Assembly (NCBI GenBank): GCA_965267335.1
Contig: OZ253953.1
Location: 744,001 to 808,000 of the forward strand
Source: G965267335 sp965267335
Lineage (GTDB): Bacteria > Bacteroidota > Bacteroidia > Cytophagales > JAAEPT01
DNA length: 64,000 nucleotides
Reading direction: 5' to 3'
Shown here piece after piece: positions 50,246-58,883 of this stretch (positions are counted from its first letter, which is position 1; each line of letters begins with the position of its first letter). The translations under genes and the position numbers were made by a program. The notes beneath the pieces are model-generated. The model was given only the letters and a program-made list of their open reading frames with translations. It was not told where the DNA came from and ran no database searches.

Positions 50246-50272
50246 CCCGCAATTTACAATAAATTTGCCCAC

Positions 50273-50995
50273 ATGACCAGACTGAGTGTAAATATTAATA
50301 AAGTAGCCACTCTTCGAAATGCACGAGGTAGAAACAATCCGGATGTGGTAAAGGTGGCAATGGATTGTGAAAGATTTGGTGCGCAAGGCATTACTGTGCA
50401 TCCACGACCGGATGAAAGACATATTACTACCAGGGATGTGTATGATTTAAAAAAAGTCGTGGCTACGGAGTTTAACATTGAGGGCTATCCTGATGAGCGA
50501 TATTTACAATTGGTCTTAGATAATAAACCCACGCAGGCTACTCTGGTCCCCGATAAACCGGATGCGATAACTTCTGATCACGGTTGGGATACTGAGAAAG
50601 AAAGTGAGTTTTTGTCGAAAGTCATAGAGCAGCTAAAGCATCATGGTATTCGTGTATCTCTGTTTGTAGATCCTGATCCAACGATGGTTAGGGGCGCTGC
50701 TGAACTTGGTGCTGATCGAATCGAATTGTATACCGAGCCATATGCCTCTATATGTGAAATAGACCGAAGTGCAGCCATTAACCCGTATGTCGAAGCTGCG
50801 GAAGTTGCCCGGACACTTGGCCTTGAGATCAATGCGGGTCATGACTTAAGTCTGGATAATCTGAAATTTTTTAGGGAATCTATTCCTTATATTGAAGAGG
50901 TTTCTATAGGGCACGCACTAATTTGTGATGCTATGTATTATGGACTGGAAAATACTATTCAAATGTACTTAAGACAACTTAATGATGGAGCTTAA
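50273..50995 (+). CDS. pdxJ: Pyridoxine 5'-phosphate synthase
   Basis: About 240 residues from ATG 50273; a longer frame from 50216 runs through the promoter and is rejected. PdxJ condenses 1-deoxy-D-xylulose 5-phosphate with amino-acetone 3-phosphate in vitamin B6 synthesis. Motifs: LSVNINKVATLRNARG, GITVHPRPDERHI, VSLFVDPDPTMVRGA, IELYTEPYA, and INAGHDLSLDNL, EEVSIGHALICDA near the end. The stop overlaps the next gene by 14 bases. Confidence 0.96.
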   Translation: MTRLSVNINKVATLRNARGRNNPDVVKVAMDCERFGAQGITVHPRPDERHITTRDVYDLKKVVATEFNIEGYPDERYLQLVLDNKPTQATLVPDKPDAITSDHGWDTEKESEFLSKVIEQLKHHGIRVSLFVDPDPTMVRGAAELGADRIELYTEPYASICEIDRSAAINPYVEAAEVARTLGLEINAGHDLSLDNLKFFRESIPYIEEVSIGHALICDAMYYGLENTIQMYLRQLNDGA

Positions 50996-51755
50996 TTTCA
51001 AAAGAATGGGAGAAGGACCTTCAGTCGTTATTCTCCATGGTCTGTTCGGAACATTAGATAACTGGTTTGGTGTAGGGAAACATCTTGCGCAAAAGTTTGA
51101 TATCACTCTTGTAGATCAAAGGAACCATGGTTTGTCACCCCACTCTGATGATTGGAATTATGAGCTGATGGCAGATGATGTAAGGAAGCTAATAGAGTCA
51201 GAAGAGATCGAATCACCAGTTGTAATCGGCCACTCTATGGGAGGCAAAACGGCAATGGAGCTGGCTACGAGTGCAGATTTAGAATTATCTGGTTTGGTAG
51301 TGGTAGATATCGCTCCCAAGTACTATCCTCCGCACCATGGGACGATACTGGAGGCACTAAATTCGCTGCCATTGGATAGGATTCAATCTAGAACAGAGGC
51401 TGACGAAGAAATGAGCAAATTAATAGAAGACTTTGGAGTGCGACAGTTTCTTTTGAAGAACCTGAAACGAAATGATGACGGCTCGTATTCCTGGAAAATG
51501 AATCTTGCGGTAATTGAAAATAATATTGAGGTGGTAGGTCAGGCCTTGGATAAAGGAAGAGTTTTTGAAGGCGAAACGAAATTTATCAGAGGAGCGAATA
51601 GTGATTATATTCTCGATGAAGATGTGGACTTAATTCAGAATCACTTTCCTAAAGCTACTATCAGCTCAATAAAGAATGCGGGACACTGGGTTCATGCCGA
51701 GCAACCTAAAGACTTTATACTCACTCTGGAGAATTTTTTGGAGCGTGTCATCTAA
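50982..51755 (+). CDS. Alpha/beta hydrolase, YbfF-like
   Basis: 257 residues. VILHGLFGTLDNWFGVGKHL supplies the oxyanion loop, VIGHSMGGKTAMELA the nucleophile Ser, and NAGHWVHAEQPKDF the His; DYILDEDV probably holds the acid. The pattern DQRNHGLSPHSDDW resembles the YbfF esterase family. It overlaps pdxJ by 14 bases (two ATGs in tandem, at 50982 and 50985) and the next gene by about 11, so three genes are tightly coupled. Confidence 0.88.
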   Translation: MMELNFKRMGEGPSVVILHGLFGTLDNWFGVGKHLAQKFDITLVDQRNHGLSPHSDDWNYELMADDVRKLIESEEIESPVVIGHSMGGKTAMELATSADLELSGLVVVDIAPKYYPPHHGTILEALNSLPLDRIQSRTEADEEMSKLIEDFGVRQFLLKNLKRNDDGSYSWKMNLAVIENNIEVVGQALDKGRVFEGETKFIRGANSDYILDEDVDLIQNHFPKATISSIKNAGHWVHAEQPKDFILTLENFLERVI

Positions 51756-52443
51756 AATTTTTTTAATACCGTCCTTGTTGTCCGATGACACCTCAGTAAT
51801 GAGTCAATCGGTTATTGATGTGATCAAGAATACTGACGTATATCTGGTGGAGAATATACGTACGGCACGGAGGTACATTAGCTCCCTAAAAACAGGCCGG
51901 GTAATCGAAGAGTTAACATTTTATCAGGTTGACAAAAAAACAGGCATCGAAGAAGTATCGAATTTTTTTGCAGAAATCGGTGAAAAGGATGTAGGAGTCA
52001 TCTCTGAGGCCGGCTGCCCGGGAATTGCAGACCCAGGAAACGTAGTGGTTCGTTATGGTAATCAAAACAATTTTCAGGTTGTTCCATTGGCAGGCCCATC
52101 ATCAATATTTATGGCTCTAATGGCCTCGGGACTTAATGGTCAGAAGTTTACTTTCCATGGCTACCTGCCCATCGACAAGAAACCCAGGATCGCTCGAATA
52201 AAGGAACTGGAACAGAAGGCCAACAAAAGCGGGTACAGCCAAATTTTTATGGAAACACCTTATAGGAATAATCATCTTGTTTCCGATCTACTGTCACACC
52301 TTTCAGGAAATACCTTGCTATGTATAGCAAGTGATATCACAGCGACTTCGGAGTTTATCAGAACTCAATCTGTGAGTGTTTGGAAAAATCAGATTCCTGA
52401 TCTGAATAAGAGGCCGACAATCTTTATTATTAATCGAGGTTAA
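51745..52443 (+). CDS. SAM-dependent tetrapyrrole-methylase-fold protein, RsmI-like
   Basis: About 232 residues from the GTG at 51745; the longer reading frame upstream to 51676 lies inside the hydrolase gene. The start SSKIFLIPSLLSDD and the segments VENIRTARRYI, GVISEAGCPGIADPG, VVPLAGPSSIFMALMASG and MFMETPYRNNHL-type (QIFMETPYRNN) match the RsmI branch of the tetrapyrrole methylase fold. RsmI methylates 16S rRNA C1402; this group is a shorter Bacteroidota variant whose target I cannot confirm. Confidence 0.82.
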   Translation: MSSKIFLIPSLLSDDTSVMSQSVIDVIKNTDVYLVENIRTARRYISSLKTGRVIEELTFYQVDKKTGIEEVSNFFAEIGEKDVGVISEAGCPGIADPGNVVVRYGNQNNFQVVPLAGPSSIFMALMASGLNGQKFTFHGYLPIDKKPRIARIKELEQKANKSGYSQIFMETPYRNNHLVSDLLSHLSGNTLLCIASDITATSEFIRTQSVSVWKNQIPDLNKRPTIFIINRG

Positions 52444-52447
52444 AATA

Positions 52448-52478
52448 TTTCCATATTATTAGAAATGGGCTAACTTTG
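52448..52478 (+). promoter_or_regulatory. Promoter of metK
   Basis: TTTC (52448-52451), 19 bases, TAACTTTG (52471-52478). Predicted start near 52485, giving a leader of about 20 bases, too short for a known SAM riboswitch. Confidence 0.7.
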
Positions 52479-52505
52479 GCAGCCGGAATTTAAAGCCATA
52501 AAAGT

Positions 52506-53711
52506 ATGTCATATTTATTTACTTCAGAGTCTGTTTCTGAGGGTCATCCAGATAAAGTTTCAGATCAGATTTCAGACGCCATTCTTGATGCGTTGCTTGA
52601 ACAAGATCCCAATTCTAGGGTAGCTTGTGAAACTTTGGTTACAACCGGGCAGGTTGTAGTTGCTGGTGAAATTACCACTAAGGCACACATCGAATATCAA
52701 GATGTTGTTAGGAGAACAATTAACAAAATAGGATATAATTCATCAGATTATAAATTTGATGCTGAGTCGTGTGGGGTGCTTATCTCACTTCATAGCCAAT
52801 CCCCGGATATTGCTCAGGGGGTTGACGAAGGCACGGGTACTGATTTAGATCAGGGAGCCGGTGATCAGGGGATGATGTTTGGTTATGCAACCAAGGAAAC
52901 ACCTGAGTATATGCCAATGGCTCTTGCTTTTTCACATCGATTGGTAAAGGAATTAGCTAAGATTAGAAAAGAGGAGTCTGAACTGATGCCATACTTAAGA
53001 CCTGATAGTAAATCTCAGGTCACTATAGAATATGACGATAATGATAATCCTGTAAGGGTTGATGCTATTGTCCTATCAACTCAACACGATGACTTCGCGG
53101 ATGATGCAACTATGCTAGCCAAAATCGCGGAGGATGTTAAAAAACACTTGATCCCAAGAGTAATTCCATCAGAACTTTTGGATGAAAACACGAAGTACCA
53201 CATCAACCCAACCGGAAAGTTTGTGATTGGTGGTCCTCATGGAGATGCAGGGTTAACCGGAAGAAAAATAATTGTTGATACATATGGAGGTAAAGGTGCT
53301 CATGGTGGCGGTGCATTCTCTGGTAAAGATCCTTCTAAAGTGGACCGTAGTGCTGCTTATGCTACAAGACATATAGCTAAGAACTTAGTTGCTGCTGGTG
53401 TAGCCGATGAGATTTTGGTTCAGGTGGCCTATGCCATCGGAGTATCAAAACCAGTTTCACTTACAGTTAATACTTATGGTAAGTCCAACGTGGAACTTTC
53501 AGATGGTCAAATAGCGAACAAAATCTTAGATATTTTTGATATGAGACCTAAAGCTATTGTAGAACGATTCAAACTTAAGAATCCTATTTTCGAAGAATCT
53601 GCTGCTTATGGTCATATGGGTAGGGAATCTTATTCTGATGGTGGTAAGGAGTACTTCACATGGGAGAAGCTTGATTATGTAGATAAGGTCAAAGAAGCAT
53701 TTGGATTATAA
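52506..53711 (+). CDS. metK: S-adenosylmethionine synthetase
   Basis: 401 residues. It makes SAM from methionine and ATP. Motifs: SESVSEGHPDKVSDQISDAI, GAGDQGMMFGYA (signature 1), FVIGGPHGDAGLTGRK, and GGGAFSGKDPSKVDRSAAY (signature 2). The protein is complete. A bidirectional terminator follows after three bases. Confidence 0.98.
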   Translation: MSYLFTSESVSEGHPDKVSDQISDAILDALLEQDPNSRVACETLVTTGQVVVAGEITTKAHIEYQDVVRRTINKIGYNSSDYKFDAESCGVLISLHSQSPDIAQGVDEGTGTDLDQGAGDQGMMFGYATKETPEYMPMALAFSHRLVKELAKIRKEESELMPYLRPDSKSQVTIEYDDNDNPVRVDAIVLSTQHDDFADDATMLAKIAEDVKKHLIPRVIPSELLDENTKYHINPTGKFVIGGPHGDAGLTGRKIIVDTYGGKGAHGGGAFSGKDPSKVDRSAAYATRHIAKNLVAAGVADEILVQVAYAIGVSKPVSLTVNTYGKSNVELSDGQIANKILDIFDMRPKAIVERFKLKNPIFEESAAYGHMGRESYSDGGKEYFTWEKLDYVDKVKEAFGL

Positions 53712-53713
53712 AT

Positions 53714-53745
53714 AAAAAGCCCTGAATCACTTCAGGGCTTTTCTT
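53714..53745. terminator. Bidirectional terminator between metK and hpf
   Basis: A 12-bp stem (AAAAGCCCTGAA/TTCAGGGCTTTT), 4-base loop, with A-run on the left and T-run on the right, so it can serve both convergent operons. Confidence 0.9.
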
Positions 53746-54051
53746 TTACCTTGCCAATTCCAATCGTTTTTCTTTAAATTTTTTCAACTGTCTTCGGAGT
53801 GCTTCAACAGCACTGTCTACAGCGGCTTCAAAGGATTTGGATTGTTCCTTCGCAAAGAGCGTTTGTCCGGGAACATTAATTTTTATCTCGACAATTTTAT
53901 TATCGCGAACATCACTTTTTTCGATACTCATACTTACTTCTCCGTCAATGATCTTGTCATAAAAAGTATCCAGTTTGTCAGCCTTCTTCTGGATGAAATC
54001 GAGAAGTTTTTGATCTGCATCGAACTTGAGGGAACTCATTTGAAGCTTCAT
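53746..54051 (-). CDS. hpf: Ribosome hibernation-promoting factor / RaiA-like
   Basis: 101 residues, the short HPF/YfiA form. It binds the 30S decoding region and holds ribosomes inactive in stationary phase. The sequence has KADKLDTFYDKIIDGEVSMS in the middle and an ending FEAAVDSAVEALRRQLKKFKEKR with the basic helix. It is last in rpsU-xerC-hpf. Confidence 0.92.
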   Translation of the reverse strand: MKLQMSSLKFDADQKLLDFIQKKADKLDTFYDKIIDGEVSMSIEKSDVRDNKIVEIKINVPGQTLFAKEQSKSFEAAVDSAVEALRRQLKKFKEKRLELAR

Positions 54052-54081
54052 GGTCGTTGAGGTTTAATGGTTAATAAATAA

Positions 54082-54963
54082 TTAAGCTTTAGGGTGCGCT
54101 TGTTTGAAAATAGATTTCAACTTATCAAGCGAATTGTGAGTATATACCTGGGTAGCAGCCAGGTTGGCATGCCCAAGTAGCTCTTTTATAGCATTGAGGT
54201 CAGCGCCTTTGTCAAGCAAGTGCGTGGCAAAAGAGTGACGCAAGGTATGAGGGCTTTTCTTTTCTACCGATGTTACCAATGGCAAGTATTTTTTCACAAT
54301 CCTATAAATTAACATTGGATATGCAGGCTCTCCCGCATCAGTCGTTATCAACTTTTCAATGTTCTGTACACCAAAAGTACTCTTCTTTAGTTGTACGTAA
54401 TTATTAACTTCAAGGATTAAACTTTTGTTCAAAGGAATAATTCTTTCTTTGTTTCCTTTCCCGAGTACTCTGACAGTCTGGCTGTTGAGGTTCAAATCTT
54501 TTTCCTCCATACCAATCAATTCTGACAGTCGGATACCAGTGCCGTACAATATTTCAAGAACTATTTTATCCCTCTGCCCAGAAAAAGTCTGTGGGTATTC
54601 TATTTGATCGAGGAGTTTGGTGAGGTTTTGCTCCTCTACAAATACGGGCAGTGATTTCTTAATTTTCGGGGCCTTGATTTTTAATGTGGGATCTTTTGTA
54701 ATTGAACCTTTGCGCAGAAGAAATTTATAGAAAGATCTTAGGCTGGCAATTTTTCGGTTAATGGATTTGGATGTGAGCCCGGTATCTACAAGACTTACAA
54801 TCCACGACCTAATGATGCCAAAGTTAGCTGCTGCCAAATCAGCAATTTCATAGGTAGTCTTTAAGTAATCCTGAAATTGTAGTAGGTCAGTCTGGTAGGA
54901 GATAACAGTCTTTGGACTGTATCTTTTCTCGAATTCAATATATCTAAGGAAGGAGTCGATCAT
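54082..54963 (-). CDS. xerC: Tyrosine recombinase XerC/XerD-like
   Basis: 293 residues. It resolves chromosome dimers at dif. N-terminal SAM-like core-binding domain (MIDSFLRYIEFEKRYSPKTV) is followed by the catalytic domain: Arg in LYGTGIRLSELIGM, HTLRHSFATHLL (His-x-x-Arg), GHANLAATQVYTHNSL with His and the Tyr nucleophile. All catalytic residues are present. A 12-bp stem-loop ends at its ATG, between it and rpsU. Confidence 0.95.
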   Translation of the reverse strand: MIDSFLRYIEFEKRYSPKTVISYQTDLLQFQDYLKTTYEIADLAAANFGIIRSWIVSLVDTGLTSKSINRKIASLRSFYKFLLRKGSITKDPTLKIKAPKIKKSLPVFVEEQNLTKLLDQIEYPQTFSGQRDKIVLEILYGTGIRLSELIGMEEKDLNLNSQTVRVLGKGNKERIIPLNKSLILEVNNYVQLKKSTFGVQNIEKLITTDAGEPAYPMLIYRIVKKYLPLVTSVEKKSPHTLRHSFATHLLDKGADLNAIKELLGHANLAATQVYTHNSLDKLKSIFKQAHPKA

Positions 54964-55001
54964 ATATTGTACTATTGAGAAAAACCCAGTAGTACAATAT
55001 A
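54963..55001 (-). promoter_or_regulatory. Stem-loop between rpsU and xerC touching the xerC start codon
   Basis: A perfect 12-bp inverted repeat (54963-54974 and 54990-55001), 15-base loop CTGGGTTTTTCTCAA on the minus strand. The 3' arm ends with the A of the xerC ATG and covers the initiation region. No T-run follows, so it is not a terminator. It probably limits xerC translation or marks an RNA processing site. Confidence 0.75.
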
Positions 55002-55025
55002 CTTAAAAGTAGAGAGAATTAGAAA

Positions 55026-55226
55026 TTAAATATTTCCCTCAAATTTTTCTCTCATCTTCTGGCGATACTTTGCCTTGATAATTTCATCTCTTCGAGAAAC
55101 AGAAGGCTTTGTATAGAAAGTTCTTGCTCTAAGTTCTTTCAACACTCCGGTTCTTTCAAATTTCTTTTTGAACCTTTTAAGCGCCTTGTCTATTGACTCG
55201 TTCTCTTTTACGTTGATAATAATCAT
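55026..55226 (-). CDS. rpsU: 30S ribosomal protein S21
   Basis: 66 residues from the ATG at 55226 (alternative upstream ATGs at 55235 and 55250 would add residues not usual for S21). The sequence MIIINVKENESIDKALKRF, then KKKFERTGVLKELRARTFYTK-type basic helices, ends with KYRQKMREKFEGNI. It is first in rpsU-xerC-hpf and has a strong promoter. Confidence 0.95.
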   Translation of the reverse strand: MIIINVKENESIDKALKRFKKKFERTGVLKELRARTFYTKPSVSRRDEIIKAKYRQKMREKFEGNI

Positions 55227-55247
55227 ATCATTCATTTTTTGGGCTTG

Positions 55248-55279
55248 CAAATGTAGAAAACACTTTAATAAATCGCAAA
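55248..55279 (-). promoter_or_regulatory. Promoter of rpsU-xerC-hpf
   Basis: On the minus strand, TTTG (55276-55279), 20 bases, TACATTTG (55248-55255). Predicted start about 55241, giving a leader of about 15 bases before the ATG at 55226. This supports the shorter rpsU start. Confidence 0.78.
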
Positions 55280-55292
55280 ATAGTATCGGTTT

Positions 55293-56435
55293 TTATTGCT
55301 CAAGAATTGAACGCCCAATAACCATTTTTTGTATTTCCGATGTGCCCTCACCGATGGTGCAGAGTTTGGCATCTCTGTAGTACTTTTCAACCGGAAAGTC
55401 TTTGGTGTAACCGTACCCACCAAAAATCTGGACAGCATCATCAGCTACCCTCACTGCTGTTTCGGATGCATAGTACTTGGCCATAGCGGCTTCCCTGTTA
55501 ATTTTCTTTCCTTGATTTTTAAGGTCTGCAGCCCTGAATATTAGTAATTTTGAAGCTTCAATTTTAGTTGCCATATCAGCCAATTTGAATGATATCGCCT
55601 GGAATTCACTTATTTTCTTCCCGAATTGTTCTCTCTCTTTAGAGTATTGAAGGGCATGCTCAAACGCACCCTCTGCAATGCCCAAGGCAAGGGAAGCAAT
55701 TGAAATTCGGCCACCCTCCAGGAGCTTTAAAGCTTGAATAAATCCTTCGCCTTCTGATCCCAGCATATTTTCTTCCGGTATTCGACAGTTGTCAAAGACC
55801 ATCTCTGCAGTTTCAGAAGCTCGCATGCCTAGTTTATTTTCTTTTTTACCATGTCCAAAGCCTGGCGTGCCCCGTTCCACTACGAAAGTGGTCATTCCCC
55901 GGCTGTCTCGGGGCTCACCCGTACGGGCAATGACAACAGCTACATCACCCGATATTCCATGAGTGATAAAATTTTTTGTGCCATTAATTACCCATTCATT
56001 GCCATCTTTTTTTGCAGTGGTTCGGAGGTTGCCAGCATCTGAGCCGGTATTTGCTTCGGTAAGACCCCAGGCACCTATCCATTCGCCTGAAGCCAGTTTA
56101 GGAAGCCATTTCTTTTTTTGTTCTTCGTTACCAAATTGCAGTATATGACCGGTACAAAGCGAATTGTGCGCTGCAACTGAGAGGCCGATGGAGCCGTCAA
56201 TCTTGGATATTTCGGTAATAGCGGTTACATATTCAGTGTAGCTAAACCCTGATCCTCCATATTCTGTAGGTACGAGCACACCCATTAATCCAAGTTCGCC
56301 CAGTTTATGAAAAAGATCGACCGGGAATTCTTGTGATTCATCCCATTCCATTTGATTAGGAATTATTTCTTTTTTACCGAAATCACGGATCATGTCCGCA
56401 ATCATTTTTTGGTTTTCGTTTATTTCTAAATTCAT
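55293..56435 (-). CDS. Acyl-CoA dehydrogenase
   Basis: About 380 residues from the ATG at 56435. An FAD enzyme that introduces the first double bond in fatty acid or branched-chain acyl-CoA breakdown. Motifs: WGLTEANTGSDAGNLRT, GTKNFITHG, and the C-terminal VQIFGGYGYTKDFPVEKYYRDAK followed by TIGEGTSEIQKMVIGR, where the Glu in GEGTSE is the usual short-chain catalytic base. It appears as a single-gene unit between rpsU and the nucleotide-sugar operon. Confidence 0.95.
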   Translation of the reverse strand: MNLEINENQKMIADMIRDFGKKEIIPNQMEWDESQEFPVDLFHKLGELGLMGVLVPTEYGGSGFSYTEYVTAITEISKIDGSIGLSVAAHNSLCTGHILQFGNEEQKKKWLPKLASGEWIGAWGLTEANTGSDAGNLRTTAKKDGNEWVINGTKNFITHGISGDVAVVIARTGEPRDSRGMTTFVVERGTPGFGHGKKENKLGMRASETAEMVFDNCRIPEENMLGSEGEGFIQALKLLEGGRISIASLALGIAEGAFEHALQYSKEREQFGKKISEFQAISFKLADMATKIEASKLLIFRAADLKNQGKKINREAAMAKYYASETAVRVADDAVQIFGGYGYTKDFPVEKYYRDAKLCTIGEGTSEIQKMVIGRSILEQ

Positions 56436-56575
56436 ACAAGCTTTCGTTCTTCCTTGTTGATTACCAGACAAGAATAATAAGTGTCAGGCAATTTCCTAAA
56501 AGTTGGTATTTATACGGATTATAATCTATTTTTGATGCCTATTTAAGTATAAGTATAAGATATAATTTATTTTTT

Positions 56576-57901
56576 ATGAAAGTTGCGGTTGTAGGAACAG
56601 GTTATGTTGGGTTAGTTACTGGAACATGCTTTGCAGAGACTGGTAATGATGTGACATGTATTGACATAGATGAGAATAAGGTTCAGAAACTAAAATCTGG
56701 TAAGGTAACTATTTACGAACCTGGTCTGGACGTGGTTTTTGATCGAAATATTCGACAGAACAGACTAAGCTTTACAACGGATTTAAAGGAAGGTATTAAA
56801 GGAGCTAAGGTGATTTTCTTAGCACTTCCTACACCTCCGGGAGAAGATGGTTCAGCTGATCTTCAATACGTTCTTGGAGTAGCAGATCAGTTAGGGCATA
56901 TGCTTGAAGATTACGCAGTAATAGTTGATAAGAGTACAGTACCAGTAGGCACCGCAGACAAGGTAACAGCTGCGATTGCTGCGAATGCCAAAGTGGATTT
57001 TGATGTGGTTTCAAATCCGGAGTTTTTAAGAGAAGGGGTGGCCCTTGAGGATTTTATGAAGCCAGATCGGGTTGTGATCGGAACAAACTCCGACAGAGCA
57101 CAAAAAATAATGGAGCAACTGTATCAGCCATTTGTTCGTCAGGGGAACCCAATAATATTTATGGATGTGCGGTCGGCAGAGTTGACCAAATACGCAGCTA
57201 ACTCGTTTTTGGCTACAAAGATTACTTTCATGAATGAGATCGCCAATTTGTGTGAGAAAGTCGGGGCGGATGTGGATAAAGTAAGAATTGGTATAGGTAC
57301 GGATCAGAGAATTGGAAAGAGGTTCCTTTTTGCCGGAATTGGATATGGGGGGAGTTGTTTTCCGAAAGATGTACAAGCTTTGGTCAAAACTTCACAGGAA
57401 AACGATTATGACTTTCAAATATTGAATTCGGTATTAGAAGTGAACAATGACCAGAAAGTCGTATTGTTTCCCAAAATACTTGATTACTTCGGAGGGAGTT
57501 TGGCAGGAAAGAAAATCGCACTTTGGGGCTTGGCCTTCAAACCAAATACCGATGATATCCGAGAAGCACCATCTTTATATATGATAGATAAGTTACTTGC
57601 GGCCGGAGCTGAAATCAGTGCTTTTGATCCCGAAGCAATGGAAAACGTAAAAACTTTATTAGGAGATAAGATTGAATACGCTGATAGCGCATATGACGCT
57701 ACGGAAGGTGCAGATGCTCTTTTAATCGTCACAGAGTGGTCCGTGTTCAGAGCCCCTGATTTTGATAAAATTTCAGCAGGGCTTAAAAATAAAGCAATAT
57801 TTGATGGAAGGAATTTGTTCGATCCTGCGGAGTTAGAAGCACTAGGATTTCACTATGAGTCTGTCGGACGAAGAAAAGTAAGCAATAATCAACATGCCTA
57901 A
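56576..57901 (+). CDS. ugd: UDP-glucose/GDP-mannose dehydrogenase family protein, probably UDP-glucose 6-dehydrogenase
   Basis: 441 residues. It oxidises UDP-glucose to UDP-glucuronate with two NAD. Motifs: VAVVGTGYVGLVTGTCFAE (N-terminal Rossmann), ALPTPPGEDGSADL, DKSTVPVGT, NPEFLREG, and catalytic Cys in GIGYGGSCFPKDVQAL. The C-terminal domain follows (IALWGLAFKPNTDDIREAPS). The next gene decarboxylates UDP-glucuronate, which makes the UDP-glucose function very likely. The two genes overlap by 8 bases. Confidence 0.94.
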   Translation: MKVAVVGTGYVGLVTGTCFAETGNDVTCIDIDENKVQKLKSGKVTIYEPGLDVVFDRNIRQNRLSFTTDLKEGIKGAKVIFLALPTPPGEDGSADLQYVLGVADQLGHMLEDYAVIVDKSTVPVGTADKVTAAIAANAKVDFDVVSNPEFLREGVALEDFMKPDRVVIGTNSDRAQKIMEQLYQPFVRQGNPIIFMDVRSAELTKYAANSFLATKITFMNEIANLCEKVGADVDKVRIGIGTDQRIGKRFLFAGIGYGGSCFPKDVQALVKTSQENDYDFQILNSVLEVNNDQKVVLFPKILDYFGGSLAGKKIALWGLAFKPNTDDIREAPSLYMIDKLLAAGAEISAFDPEAMENVKTLLGDKIEYADSAYDATEGADALLIVTEWSVFRAPDFDKISAGLKNKAIFDGRNLFDPAELEALGFHYESVGRRKVSNNQHA

Positions 57902-58868
57902 GAAAAGAGTTTTAGTTACCGGAGGTGCGGGTTTTCTAGGGTCGCATTTGTGTGATAAGTTCATTGAGAACGATTATCATGTGGTTGCGATGGACAATCT
58001 TATTACCGGGGATTTGAAGAATATAGAACATTTATTCAAACTGGAGAACTTTGAGTTTTATCATCATGATGTTTCGAAATTTGTTCATGTCGCAGGTGAT
58101 CTTGATTACATTCTCCACTTTGCCTCACCAGCAAGCCCCATTGATTATTTAAAAATCCCTATCCAAACCCTAAAGGTTGGTTCATTAGGAACTCATAACT
58201 TGTTAGGTCTTGCCAGGGCAAAAGGAGCTCGCATACTTGTGGCTTCAACGTCTGAAATTTATGGTGACCCATTAGTACACCCTCAGACAGAAGATTATTG
58301 GGGTAATGTAAATCCGATCGGTCCAAGGGGGGTATACGATGAAGCTAAGCGTTTTCAGGAAACAATTACAATGGCCTATAACCGCTTTCATAACGTAGAA
58401 ACTCGCATTGTCAGGATATTCAATACCTATGGTCCAAGAATGAGATTGAATGATGGCAGGGCACTCCCAACATTTATAGGTCAGGCTTTGAATGGCGAAG
58501 ATTTAACTGTTTTCGGAGACGGATCTCAAACAAGGTCATTCTGTTATGTTGATGATTTAATTGATGGCATCTATAAGTTGTTATTGAGTGATTATTCTGA
58601 TCCTGTGAATATTGGTAATCCTGATGAGATCACAATTAAGGAATTTGCAGAAGAGGTAATCAAACTTACTGGCACAGATCAAAAAATCATTTATAAACCC
58701 CTTCCTGTAAATGATCCAATGCAGCGAAGACCTGATATAACAAGAGCGAAAAAGGTGTTGGGCTGGGAACCGAAATACTCCAGGTCAGAAGGTCTAAAGA
58801 TTACTTACGAATATTTTAAAAATCTGCCTCAAAAGAATTTGACTCCACGTGAGTTTACTAGTAAATAG
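57894..58868 (+). CDS. UDP-glucuronate decarboxylase (UDP-xylose synthase)
   Basis: 324 residues. An extended short-chain dehydrogenase that turns UDP-glucuronate into UDP-xylose (or the 4-keto intermediate). Motifs: VLVTGGAGFLGSHLCDKFI, HFASPASPIDYLKIPIQTLK (a hallmark of this subgroup), VASTSEIYGDPLVHPQ, GPRGVYDEAKRFQETI with Tyr-x-x-x-Lys, and RPDITRAKKVLGWEP. It follows ugd directly. Confidence 0.93.
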   Translation: MPKKRVLVTGGAGFLGSHLCDKFIENDYHVVAMDNLITGDLKNIEHLFKLENFEFYHHDVSKFVHVAGDLDYILHFASPASPIDYLKIPIQTLKVGSLGTHNLLGLARAKGARILVASTSEIYGDPLVHPQTEDYWGNVNPIGPRGVYDEAKRFQETITMAYNRFHNVETRIVRIFNTYGPRMRLNDGRALPTFIGQALNGEDLTVFGDGSQTRSFCYVDDLIDGIYKLLLSDYSDPVNIGNPDEITIKEFAEEVIKLTGTDQKIIYKPLPVNDPMQRRPDITRAKKVLGWEPKYSRSEGLKITYEYFKNLPQKNLTPREFTSK

Positions 58869-58883
58869 GCTAAGAGGACAAAT

